The notes beneath the pieces were generated by a model that was not told the DNA's origin, searched no databases, and was given only the letters and a program-made list of their open reading frames with translations. A stretch of 64,000 nucleotides of DNA from Megamerina dolium. Taxonomy: Eukaryota; Arthropoda; Insecta; Diptera; Megamerinidae. Location of the stretch: NCBI GenBank assembly GCA_963854835.1, contig OY978530.1:24213937-24277936 (forward strand), read 5' to 3'. Shown here one piece after another: positions 40,910-53,834 of this stretch; positions within the stretch are counted from its first letter, which is position 1, and the number at the start of each line of letters is the position of its first letter. A program made the position numbers and the translations under genes.

Positions 40910-42970
40910 CGGCTATTAAGAAATACTTTTATCTAAAAATACTGATAATCGTGAAGTCGGCGTAAAGCCTATAAGGATTACAGTTTTTGCCACAATTTTT
41001 GGCAGTCTGTGCTGTGGCATTTTCATTACTTTATTTATGGAATCAAAGTGCATCTGTATTGTTTGGATATAAAGCGGTGGTAGGTCGGTTTCCAGATGTA
41101 TCGCATAAGTTGGCGTTTTTGTTGGTAGTAAACAAGTTTTTTTTATGAAGAAACGCAACAACTGCTCCACTTCATCAAACTGCATGTAACCCCAAACCTG
41201 TGCTGCATAGCACATTACTTCTCTCGCTGTAACTAAAAAAGCTTATATTTCATGCTGTGGTGAATATTTCTCTTACTGAAAAATGATCTCCAGGTGGTGT
41301 GTATAGCGGTTTTTGCATATTTTAGCTTGAGGCATATGTGCTTGTACTGGCAGTAATAGTCCATGTACCCTCTGTCATTTTCCTGCCTCTGTTTTGTCTA
41401 AATATCATTTATTTTGATTTTTGGCAGTTTATTTGCAGTCCTCAAGTTTTGCAGTATAACTGTGTTGCATCAATCGTTGCGTCGTTTCATTTTGTGAGTA
41501 TAAGCCTTGTATAACACTCAACATTTCCGAAGACACCCCAATATTGCGGGGTTTTAGAAAAATTCTTCTCCTGTCAACGGTATCAAAAGCCGTTCTAAAA
41601 TCAATGAAAAAGCAGTACATTTTCTTCTTTCTTTGTATAGCTTCCTTCGCAATTGATGTCAGAGCGTATATGCTATCTACTGTAGAGTAGCCCTTTCGAA
41701 AACCTGCCTGATATTCATTAAGTATATTGTGCATATCCACCCAGTTATTTAGGCGTGCATGTAATATAGATGTGAACGTTTTCATTATAACATTCAGAAA
41801 CTATATACCTCTATAATTCGCAGCGTCTCCTAAGTCGCATTTTTTCGCTATGGGGTATATTATGTTTTTTCTGAAGCCGTCCGGAATATTTCCATAGCAA
41901 AATATATCGTTATAAGCTATCGTTAAATAATTTATAAATTTGATTGAAGCGTTTTTCAGGGATTCGGCTGAGATTCTATCTTCTCCGGATGCTTTGTTAT
42001 TTTTGGTCTTGTTAATGGCCACAATCACTTCGTCATAGCATTTATTTATCATTTCTTTTGCATATAATAGAGCTTTGAAATGATTTGCTAGAAAATTCGG
42101 ATCTACTTTAATAGTCTTCTTTGAGCTTACTACATTCAACTGCTTCGCCACTGCCCAGAAAGCCTTACTATCTCGGACTGCAGTTATGTCCTTTTCTAGA
42201 TTTTGGAAGTATTCTTTTTTTATTTTACACAGTGACTTGTATAAAGCATTTGCTTCGTGGTAGCAGATTTTCTCCTGATAGGTGTTGGTGCGTCTAGGTA
42301 GTTGCAATCGATCCATTGATTTTTGCAGAAGTTTCTTGCACTCTCCGTCAAACCAAGGCTGTTTGGCTGTTGACAGGCCATGACATTTGCTGTTTTAATC
42401 TCCATCAGAGTGTTGCGAAATTCTTCGTAGACAGATTGTTACAATTGAGGTAAATCGGAATACTATCAATATTTCCTTCTTCAGTTGTGATATCGACAAC
42501 TGTGAAGTTTAAAACTGATAAAAAAGAACACGCGACCTGTTTTTTCAGATCTTTTTTTAATCCACATAAGATTCCTCCAGACGCGCTGTCTCTTGTGGAT
42601 GTTCTAGTAGCAAGTTTCCAATGGAGTTCATATGCAGGGAAGTAAAGCTAATATTGTTCTGTGTTGTGTTCAATAGAAGTTTCATATAGGCAAAAAATAT
42701 CATATTCATTTATTAGTTTGAAGAATCCATTTGGATTCGTTTATTGGCCAACTCTGCTATATTATAAGATAAAAGTGTAAAATTATGCTGATTATTAAGT
42801 TTAGTTAGAGGGTTTTCCATTTCTAATGCTAGTTTTGTTGTATTTCTTGTTCTATGTTTTGTTAATGATGCAAATTTTTTGACTCCGCAGCCTTCTGGAG
42901 TAAAACGTTGTACGTAAACTGTTCCGAATTGTAGGAGTACCCATAGATTTCTTTAATGGCTTGCAAAGCA
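40910..42970 (-). pseudogene. Jockey-group LINE ORF2 (endonuclease start, RT, C-terminus), broken
   Basis: Minus order: NFTLLSYNIAELANKRIQ near 42790-42730 (endonuclease start; the rest is decayed), PWFDGECK-like sequence at about 42360 before MDRLQLPRRTN (42316), NKTKNNKASGEDRISAESLK and NYRGI (RT boxes 1-2, 42020-41801), then MKTFTSILHARLNNWVDMH, LNEYQAGFRKGYSTVDSIYA and FFIDFRTAFDTVDR (41785-41560). After a gap comes CYAAQVWGYMQFDEVEQLLRFF (41215-41150). The YADD-containing palm piece is missing. Stops at 41790 and elsewhere disable it. Clade is uncertain within the Jockey/CR1 group. Confidence 0.78.
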
Positions 42971-43149
42971 GGTTCACCACGACACACCATTATTTTATTG
43001 CTATTATTATCCGCATCCATTTCTCTTCAATATTTATACTGTCGTTTTTGACAAACAATTTTTTTCTTTTATTCTTTTATTCTTATCTAGCGCTGCCAGG
43101 TCTTTTTTGTATTACAAAAACACAGTCTTGTGCTCTTGTTTCTCTTTAC

Positions 43150-45110
43150 ATAAATGCTTTTCAATATTAATAGTAGAGTTGGTCAAATTTTTACAATTTT
43201 TAGCGCATCCTCTGTCATTCTTTCCGTTTCCAATTCTGCAAGTACTCCTACTTTGTTCTGTCTTTCGTGCAGTATCCTCGCTTATCTAACCTTGCGTCTA
43301 CGACTTTCACTTTCTTGCGAAGCAATGCCTGCGGTTTTTCTCTCGAAGCTTGCTTTTTATCTATTCCTTCAAAGCTGTTTTTCGCGAGAATTCATCTTTA
43401 GTATAATTTGCCAGAAAGCATTCTTTAAATCCAGATTAAAATTAAATTCTGCTCGCGGAAATCTGGACAATATACCCTCAATAAGAAAAAGCGGGTGCGC
43501 AACTTGTACAGTCATCGCATTTATCTTTCTACTATCTAAACACAGAAGTACTTCCACTCGCTTGTAAACAAGAACTAGTGGTGGTGACCAAGATATATTT
43601 AGCTATTCAATTACCCCTAAAGATAACATACGGTTAATTTCTTCACACATTAATTTCGCTACTGCAGGAGATAGAGGAAAGTGTCGTTGTTTTATGGCAT
43701 GAGCTGTTATAACAAAGCCACTACACATAATATAAACATACGTATATGTATGTAAATAACGCTATAGCAAAGGCATTGCACTGTTATAGCATAGCCATTA
43801 CATATAAACATACGTACATGTATGTAAATAGCGCTATGGCAAAGCCTTTGAATTCACATTTCACTTTCAATATTTTAATATTTCTTTTTATAGCTTTTTG
43901 ATACTAAATAAATGTTGAACTCGCATTTCCAATGCAAGCTGACCTCAAGTACATTGAACTATAATACAATACTTTCAAATTAGTAAGAATTAATGTCTTA
44001 AAATACTTACTCACATTTCCGAACCAAATCAATAAAATCAAGTTGGTAAACAATTCCAAAGAATCGTTTACCAAATTAATAGAAAGACCCAACAAGCAAT
44101 ATGGGCATTTTCTTTTAATATAAACATAAGCATTTATTTTTGATATTTTCTATTTTCCATAACTGTAAACTGTTAACTTTAGACATTTTTAATTTTAGTC
44201 TTGTGGAAGGATTCAATAAAGTAAGAAGTAAGAACTTCTTAAAAACAAATTTCGTCATTTTTAATTATTAAAAATTAACAAAAGAAAAGTATTAGCCTCA
44301 CCTACATTTATTACATGCTCTAAGAGTATAGTTTTCCCTAGTCCCTGATCTTCAAACTTAGGAAAATAAGAAATAGCATATTTAAGCTAATATTGTTGTT
44401 CAGGTAATAAGTGAAGTAAATTACTCTAAAAATATTGGTAGCAATTTTAAAAGCTTTCCAAAACTCTATTCCAAGATAAATGTTTTGAATTAAAGGCGGA
44501 AGTACGTAAAATTCAAGAATCTTTGAATCACTTTTGTACGTTATTTCAAATGGAGCTATTCCAACGATTTGATGTTTCGAGCCATCAGGAGTATGAACAT
44601 CAAAATTTATTTTCTTGATGGCATTGCTCTCAGTTAACAATTTCTTTGCGAAATCGCCATCAATGCAACTCACTGACGCACCTGAGTCAAGCATAAAGCT
44701 TGCAGTCGTTAGATTTATGTAAAATTTATTAAATTTCTTTCAAGTGTTTTTGTTTTTTACCTATTTTTGGGCAAAAGTTTCGTGCTCTATCAGCAGAACG
44801 TTTGCGTTGAAAGATTTTCTAGCGCACAATTTGTTTTTAGTAGACGTAGACGTTTAGGAATTCGATTATTCGTCACGGCCGGTTTTTTAAAGATTTTTAT
44901 TGAATTATTTAAAGTTACTTATCCGATTTGTTGTTGGGATTTCTGAAATTGTTGCCGAGATTCCTGATCCTGTTTTCCGTATGGTTGCATCTAGGACAAT
45001 TTAGTAAAGAAAGCTATCAATCCACAACCAAAGCAAAAGACACGACGTAACTTCACGCAATTTTCGTAATTATGGGCGATATTGTCACAGTCAGACCAGC
45101 CTTTTTCCTT
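43150..45110 (-). pseudogene. Ty3/gypsy element: zinc knuckle, protease and RT remnants
   Basis: Minus order: CFGCGLIAF-type Cys motif (about 45030-45000); retropepsin MLDSGASVSCIDGDFAKKLL (44694-44635) with VLPPLIQNIYLGIEFW downstream; then RT start PLSPAVAKLMCEEINRMLSL (about 43680-43620), SWSPPLVLVYKRVEVLLCLD, SRKINAMTVQVAHPL and FNLDLKNAFWQI (43560-43390). A 68-bp tandem repeat lies between PR and RT (43722-43853). The rest of RT, RNase H and integrase are absent. Stops and frame changes show decay. Confidence 0.75.
43722..43853. repeat. Two-unit repeat of about 68 bp with internal palindrome
   Basis: Each unit has TGTTATA(A/G)CA(A/T)AGCCA and a ACATACGTA(T/C)ATGTATGTAAATA segment whose centre is self-complementary, then AGCGCTAT(A/G)GCAAAG. 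Units start near 43723 and 43789. It lies inside the gypsy remnant. Confidence 0.75.
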
Positions 45111-45339
45111 ATCTTGATTTTATATAGGATTTTCCCCAAGCGCAGAAACTACCATTTAGCTTGTAGCTTCTGCAATATCAACCTCAGCAACATTTCCTTA
45201 TTATTCATTATTTCTTTTCTACGGCTTTTTATAATAAAACTTAATAAAATACCTGTGTTTGCCCTTTAAGTTACGAAGTCGAAGAGTATTCCAAGCTAAA
45301 AGCTTGTATTTGGGCCGCTAGAAGTAACATTTTGGTTAC

Positions 45340-45783
45340 TCCGACGGCACTAACTCAGAGCTAGTGTTCATAGAAATCCCAACAATTTGGTTTTGATTTT
45401 GGTATCAAGACAAGTGTTCAAGCGATCATCAATTCGTAATTTTTGTGACCCCGTGAACATTTTTGTTTCTAATAAAAAACCTAGCAATCTTCATCAGAAC
45501 ATTAGCAAGAGCTTAGGGCTAGTGTTCAGAGAAATCTCAAAAATTTGGTTTTGATTTTGGTATCAAGACAAGAGCAATCTTCATCAGAACATTGGCAAGA
45601 ACATAATAGTATGAGCCATATTATCAACAGTAAGCACTCAGCAAATAACACAGTTCAGGCAGCAGCGCCAGAACATATCAGCTCTTAACCACGACAAGTA
45701 ATAAACACATCCTGTTTGGAAATACAACACAACTTTACAAATCTAATGTTAATCTTCAACATACTCAAATATAAATCTAAAAA
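45340..45783 (+). other. Probable BEL 5' leader with interleaved direct repeats
   Basis: A block containing TTTGGTTTTGATTTTGGTAT then CAAGACAAG occurs near 45389-45415 and 45547-45571. A second block, AATCTTCATCAGAACATT, occurs near 45488 and 45576. GACCCCGTGAACATTTTTG near 45447 resembles a primer-binding region. Placement just ahead of BEL gag supports a leader; no LTR limits are clear. Confidence 0.45.
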
Positions 45784-46410
45784 ATGCCAAGTTCTAAAGA
45801 AGACTCGGATATGACATCATTCAAACTATCGACAGAGTTCCAATGCACAATTCGTGAACTCATAGAAAGCACTATCCGCAACGTCACAAAGGATTCAACC
45901 TACTATCGAGTAGTATGAAGAACGAATCAGGAGATTAGACATGATATGGTCTGAATTCGAAACCACCGATAATACTCCAACAGACCAAAAATACTTCTCC
46001 GAAGATTATTACAACAAAATATCGGCACTTACAAAAAAGTACCGAGAAATATTTGAATCAGCCATATTGGAAATTTCAAATAGGTCAGCAGTCGAAAAGC
46101 TCACTGTATCCACCAGAACAACTATAAATAACAGTGACCCAACAAATTCTTCAGTTAGCAGACAAATTGTAATGATGGGATCTCTGAAATGATTACTCAT
46201 CCAAGATCAGACTGCAGCGAACATGAAGCTAAAGAAAACACAAACAATAACATTGGGATCAACACAACTTCTTGGGATCCTATGCTGCTCCACTTACTCG
46301 TCAAAAAATTGGATCGAGGTATCCACATTCTATATTAGAGATCACTTACAAATTCAGAAAAGTCTCAGTGTATCAAATAAACACATTTTGTACTTTCATT
46401 TTAGAAGTTC
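45784..46410 (+). pseudogene. BEL/Pao gag N-terminal fragment
   Basis: ATG 45784 begins MPSSKEDSDMTSFKLS, with a stop near 45918. The next frame has LDMIWSEFETTDNTPTDQKY and ALTKKYREIFESAILEISN, the helical start of BEL gag. Downstream pieces (SWDPMLLHLLVKKLDRG) match the capsid-like part. It is cut off near 46425 by a LOA-type LINE; BEL pol sequence resumes at 47890, so the LINE may have inserted in this BEL copy. Confidence 0.72.
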
Positions 46411-46424
46411 TTGAGAAATTATTT

Positions 46425-47720
46425 ATTGCCAGGAAGGTTTCAGAAACCTAGAATAACTGCAAATGTTGAGCATCAGCTGAGTTATAATAATAAGTTATAA
46501 TCAAAGCATTTGAAGCTGCCTGTCCCTTTACGGTAGTGGACGAAGGAGACCCCACTCCATGGTGAAATGGGGAACTGCAGTCCATGATAAAGGAGACAAG
46601 AATGGTTTTTAATCGTCACATGAAATGCGACCCTAATGAATGGGATGACTATAAGTCTTAAAAAAAAGAAGCTGCAAAAGACCCTACGGAACCGTAAATG
46701 GAAAATGTGGAGGGAATTCTACTCAAATATGCAAGATATGTCCGCTCTATGTAGATTACAGGGGATTACATCAAGTTGAATAGATCCTTTAGGGAGACAA
46801 TCGGGGATTCGCTGAAATAACAAAGCTGATGGAAATGCTTTTTCCTGGAAGTTTTAGATCGCCATGGGTAGCCAGTCGCAAGGGTACAAATAGGGATGAA
46901 AGTTCGGAAGATGAAAGGACAGTCACCAGAGGTGGAGTGATAAGCGTTATCAAGCGTTTCTCTCCATTCAAAACAGCAGGTATAAACGGAATATTTCCAG
47001 CCCTACTTCAGTGGGGTGCAGAAGCTCTGATATATAGGCTTCTGGGAATATCAGCTCTTGCCTGGCTGCAGGATATATACTGATTCAATGGAGAGAGACT
47101 AAAGTTATTTTTCTTCCGAAGTCGGAACAAAGGGACTACTCAGAGGCAAAATCTTTCAGGCCGGTTAGCTTCACCTCCTTTCCGCTTAAATGCATAAAGG
47201 AAATACTGGCGGATTACATGGAAAGGACAACGCCTCTGACTAAAACACTGAGCAGGTGTCATCATGCATATAGAGCTGGAAAATTAACTGAAAGGGCCCT
47301 GTACGAACTCGTTTGGATATAGAGGGAGCCTTCGATAATATTGGCTTCGGTTAACCAAGGATATCCCTTGCTGCTCGTGTAGTCAGCTTATCAATTATAA
47401 GGTGGGTGGACAATATGCTGAGGAAAAGGGCCATAACCTTACAAATAGGAGTTGTAGAGTCAGAAATAGGGTAGTCAAAGGATATCCACAGGTGGGACTA
47501 TCGATCTTCCTTTTGAACATCACGGTCGATTCCCTACTCCAGTTTCTGAACTGAAGTACTCTTTATTTAAAGAAATACAGGGCTAACAATGGACCCTTTT
47601 AGCCTTTTTGGATTGAGCAACAACGTCTCCAAGCAATTAAAGTACCAAGGGGTTACCCTTTATAAAAAGCTGACTTGGAATATTTATTTCGATGATCAAA
47701 TCCAGAAGGGGAGGCGGGTG
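46425..47720 (+). pseudogene. LOA-type LINE ORF2 fragment (copy 2)
   Basis: Starts with sequence matching 59760 onward of the LOA copy and follows it through the pre-RT linker and the RT. Pieces include RGGVISVIKRFSPFKTAGIN (46935-46990), GIFPALLQWGAEALIYRLLG and KVIFLPKSEQRDYSEAKSFR. It goes further than the 57104-61194 copy at the RT 3' side: LTMDPFSLFGLSNNVSKQLK and YQGVTLYKKLTWNIYFDDQI near 47580-47700. Many stops and frameshifts; both ends truncated. Confidence 0.82.
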
Positions 47721-47889
47721 CAACATCAGTGTAAGATTGTGTGAGATTAATGTTTTTATGAGGCACTATTTTTATATGGAAATTGCCCCAATTTTAACCA
47801 ACACGGAGAGAAAATGGAAACTTTCACCAACACCCAACGAAAGCATAGTGCTCACCATGAGAAAAACTACGTACTGCCTATAAGATGAA

Positions 47890-48140
47890 CTATATAAGAT
47901 GAAAAAGGGAGCTAAGGCAAACGTAAACTGTGCTAACTCCAACCAAGCTGGAGCAGGCTTTAATGGTAATTGTTAAAGCGAACTAAACATCTTAAAGAAT
48001 ACAAAGAAGTCAAAAATACAAGTCCACTTAATAGTTTGTCACCATTTTTAGACGACTTGGGCGTCGTACGAGTTGGTGGATGCTTGGAAGCATCAACATT
48101 ACCATTCGGCGCCAAACCTCAAATGTTGCTGCCATAGTTG
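47890..48140 (+). pseudogene. BEL/Pao pol fragment before the integrase
   Basis: GGAGCTAAGGCAAACGTAAA and the following LTPTKLEQALMVIVK region match 25340-25410 of the other BEL remnant. The frame continues with KEYKEVKNTSPLNSLSPFLD and LGVVRVGGCLEASTLPFGAK, the segment preceding the integrase zinc motif. It ends where RTE sequence begins. Confidence 0.75.
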
Positions 48141-48154
48141 TTGTTCTTGTTCTT

Positions 48155-49100
48155 CTTCTTATGTGGTCATAACAACCGATGATCGATTTAGTCCGAACAT
48201 ATAATGCGGCGCCAGTCTTCCCTCTTCTTCCCTAGCTGGCGCCAATTGGATATTCCAAGCACCGCCAGGTTACCCAACACTTCGTTCTTTCAACGGAGGT
48301 TTGGTCTTCTTCTTCTTCTACGTACTCCAGCGGGTGCCGAATTAAATATCCTCTCCACTGGAGCGTCTTGCGCAACGCAGCAAGCGCAACCGCTCTATTT
48401 TGATTCGCTTGACTATGTCAATGTCAGCGTACAGCTCATACAGCTCATCGTTGTACCTCATACGGTACTCGCCATCGACGCAAATGGGTCCGAAGATCAT
48501 AAGCAGAACTTTTCTCTCGAAAACTCCAAGCATCCTCTCATCCGTGGTGGAAATTGTCCATGCTTCTGCGCCATATGTTAGGACAGGAATAATGAAGGAC
48601 ATGTACAGTTTAATTTTCGATCTTCGAGGGAGGGCTCGACTACTCAATTGCTTAGTCAGCCCAAAGTAGCACCTGTTAGCAAGAATTATCCTACGCATGA
48701 TCTCCAAGCTGAAGTCATTACAGTTGTTGACGTTGGTTCCAAGATAGACGAAGTCCTTCACCACCTCGAAAGTGTAATTGTCAACGGTGATGGGTTGTCC
48801 AAGACGCCAGGGCTCTTTGTTTGTAGACACTAGGTACTTCGTCTTGCCCTCGTTCGCCGTATGACCCATTCGACGTGACTCTCGTTCCAATTCAGAGAAC
48901 GCTGCACTGACTGCTTTCGAGTTGATATCGATTATGTCAATGTCATCGGCGAACGCTAACAGCATGACAATGACACTCGTATAATTTTCTCCATAATAAG
49001 GTTCAAGAATTTACACGATAACGAATCACCTTGTTTGAAACCTCGTTCGGTATTACACACAGGGGAGAGGTCCTTCCCAATTTTCACTGTACAACGAGAG
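48155..49100 (-). pseudogene. RTE LINE copy 5, RT C-terminal half
   Basis: The minus frame 48965-48342 is open for 207 residues: LLAFADDIDIIDINSKAVSA (active site as FADD), TANEGKTKYLVSTNKE, FVYLGTNVNNCNDFSLEIMR, CYFGLTKQLSSRAL, ILTYGAEAWTIS-like PVLTYGAEAWTIS and MRYNDELYELYADIDIVKRI. The 3' end lies at about 48160 (TTATGTGGTCATAACAACCG). RT boxes upstream at 49000-49100 are partly present. The C-terminal zinc-like end is frameshifted. Confidence 0.85.
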
Positions 49101-49109
49101 TTAAGCAGT

Positions 49110-50477
49110 CTCATCTTAAATCTTGGTTAGAGGCAGCAAGCATTTCTGACGACGTAAAAAAGTACAATATAGTACTCGGATGCGTTCCGCAGAACACTAT
49201 ATTGGAGTCGGCCCTCGTTCACCGTAAGACCCATTAGATGTGACTCTCTTTCCAACTCTGAGAATGCTGCACTGACTGGCCATCAGCATCTGCAACTTTG
49301 TTGTTTTTCAGCCTAAAAATGGCCTCCCTGACCTCTTCATAGTCGGATGGTGAAACATCTACACCATCATCCGTAATTGGGGATCTCGGAAGATCTGCCA
49401 CCCTGACGGAATTGTTTGGGGCGTTGCCATTCAGTAGCGTAGAGAATCGTTCCGTCCATGAGCTCCGTACACGCTAGACATCTGTAACCAGATTCCCATT
49501 TTTGTCATGACAAAGAACCTCAGGGAGCTTCTTTGTCGTATTTCTAAGTCTCAATCTTGCCTCTACACTTCCCTATCTCCTTACATTCGTGTCCGAGTCG
49601 ATTTTAGCACGACGATAAATTTAACGCCAATGCATTCCATCAATCATCACGTGATCAATTTTGTTTTTCGTTTGTTGATCTGGAGACAGCCACGTCGCTT
49701 TATGGATGTCGGGGTGTTGAAATCTGGTACTACTAATTACGATGTTTCGTGCTGCAGTAAAGTCGATAATTCTGTTTCCGGAAGCGTTCTTGCGGAGGCT
49801 GAATTTTCCGACAGTTGAACCAAAGGTACCTTCCTTGCCCACCCTGTCATGAAAGTCGCCAAGCAAAATTTTGATATCGTGGCGGGAGTAGCTATTATAA
49901 ACTTCTTCGAGGCGCTGAAAACGCTCTCTTTGGTCGCATCGTCCTTCTCATCCGTCGGGGCTTGGGCACATGTTAGGCTGATGTTGAAAAATCTTGCTTT
50001 ATGCGGATTGTTGCAAGCTGGTCGTTCACAAGTGCGACCGGTATAAGATATCACAGGATGATTTTTAGAGAAAGCCTGTACCGTCCATCGCATTTCCTGA
50101 AGTGCGGTGATATCAGCCTTAAATTTGTCGAGGATATCAACCAGGTGGATAAAGGCACCTTTCCTATAGTGGGACCAGATGCATATCCGTAAATAATGGT
50201 CCTTATTTCGTTTTCGGGGGTGATCAACAAAAGAGGTAGCGCTTATCCGAGGCATGGTTCGATTTTTCATTAGAGCAAGTTTTTATGTGGTGCGTCCCAA
50301 ACCCACTTTGAGGATCCTCATAGCAAGCAGAACTAGATATATGATGACACCCTCATTACAGAATAAAGATGCCATCACATAGCGGGCAGAACAAACTACA
50401 TAGTGAGACACGTTTCCTTGCGAAAACACCACCAGATCATATATCAGGCGTAGTAAAAAAAATCCATTATTTTTAAA
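49110..50477 (-). mobile_element. Left arm of an inverted duplication: chimeric RTE/gag fragment
   Basis: Mirror image of 53806-55215. From 50477 downward: a mariner-type terminus (GTAGTAAAAAAAATCCATTA), RTE leader (50440-50280), RTE endonuclease region (frame 50270-49737 starting MKNRTMPRISATSFVDHPRK, with QEMRW, CAQAPTDEKDDATKES), the LGDFHDRVGKEG box in another frame (49866-49621), then a jump into RT pieces and a 110-bp gag-like fragment (49110-49220). The endonuclease is frameshifted at the same places in both arms. Confidence 0.93.
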
Positions 50478-50888
50478 ATATATATGTATGTATACAGTAT
50501 ATATATACACACACACACCTATGAACAGCGAAAAGAGAAAGATCATCTGTCAATACAACTGGTTTGTGAGTCAGACAAAAAGTAGTTACTACTTGAAGAG
50601 ACGTAAGAAAAAGTATTTTGTGCTTGTGAATCGCAAACGGCCAAATGTAAAGCAATTGCAGCAGCGACATCTAGCTTGTAGAATTGACACTTGCACTTAT
50701 GTTCATCGAGGCATTTCATTTTGGCAAGATACCTGTTGAACTACTTGGCATTGACACAAATGCACAAATGCAATGTTATACAGGGTTAAGCAATGTAATA
50801 ACAAATTAACACGTGCACATACATTTTTAAAAGCAAAAATTTAACGATTTTCCGCACATATACGCTGGTGCGCTTATATATATATATA
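50478..50888. other. Unassigned DNA between the arm and the Tc1-derived element
   Basis: Contains a frame of 83 residues (50488-50739, plus, basic: SYYLKRRKKKYFVLVNRKRP) without recognisable similarity. No repeat is detected apart from short TA runs at both ends. Confidence 0.4.
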
Positions 50889-51894
<1,006 letters not shown>

Positions 51895-51896
<2 letters not shown>

Positions 51897-52823
51897 GGGT
51901 GTTTTTTTTCGAGGTATAGAACTTTAAATTGCAATAAAACAACGATGGATTATTCGATTGACATGAATTTTATTTATTCGAAAGATAATCTTGTGGCATT
52001 ACATTTTAAATATGATATCTGGCATATGACCGCCACGGCTGGCTCGGATGTAGTCCAATCTGGACGTCCAATTTTCGATGACTTTTTCCAACATTTGTGG
52101 CCGTATATCGACAATAACACGGCGAATGTTGTCTTCCAAATGGTCAAGAGTTTGTGGCTTATCCGCATAGACCAATGACTTTACATAGCCCCAAAGAAAG
52201 TAGTCTAGCGGTGTTAAATCACAAGATCTTGGAGGCCAATTTACAGGTCCGAAACGTGAAATTAGGCGATCACCAAACGTGTCTTTCAATAAATCGATTG
52301 TGGCACGAGCTGTGTGACATGTTGCGCCGTCTTGTTGGAACCACAGCTCCTGGACATCATGGTTGTTCAATTCAGGAATGAAAAAGTTAGTAATCATGGC
52401 TCTATACCGTTCACCATTGACTGTAACGTTCTGGCCATCATCGTTTTTGAAGAAGTACGGACCAATGATTCCACCATCCCATAAAGGGCACCAAACAGTC
52501 AGTTTTTCTGGATGTAACGGTGTTTTGACATACACTTGAGGATTAGCTTCACTCCAAATGCGGCAGTTTTGTTTGTTGACGTAGCCATTCAACCAGAAGT
52601 GCGCTTCATCGCTAAAAAAAATTCGCTTATGAAAATCGGGAACAACGACAATTATTTTCGAAATAAAATTGCACTATTTGCAAGCGTTGTTCAGGCGTGA
52701 GTCTATTCATGATGAATTGCCAAACCAAACTGAGAATAAATTACTTGGCAGCTGTTAAATCGGTCGCCATCTTGAACAGTAATGCCAACTTGAAGTTCTA
52801 TACCTCGAAAAAAAACACCCTTT
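51895..52823 (-). mobile_element. DD41D mariner with internal deletion
   Basis: Left end CCGGGTGTTTTTTTTCGAGG at 51895; right end near 52823 is its complement apart from the outer two or three bases. TA on both sides. The length of 929 bp, against the usual 1.2-1.3 kb or so, reflects a deletion of most of the transposase N-terminal half. Confidence 0.9.
51999..52700 (-). pseudogene. DD41D transposase lacking most of the DNA-binding half
   Basis: The reading starts MNRLTPEQRLQIVQFYFENN (about 52706-52650) and then jumps, in a changed frame, to FFSDEAHFWLNGYVNKQNCR with the first catalytic Asp. The long open part (52592-51999) holds WCPLWDGGIIGPYFF, LWFQQDGATCHTARATIDLL (second Asp) and CDLTPLDYFLWGY. 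Counting from the second Asp to the last Asp in LTPLDY gives 41 residues between them, the DD41D signature. The C-terminus is complete (ends IIFKM). About 120 residues of HTH domain are missing, so DNA binding is lost while the catalytic half is preserved. Confidence 0.9.

Positions 52824-53805
<982 letters not shown>

Positions 53806-53834
<29 letters not shown>

Noticed and set aside
50488..50739. Basic 83-aa frame as a gene
   Set aside because: No recognisable domain, no promoter or splice signals, and it begins in a short TA/CA repeat.
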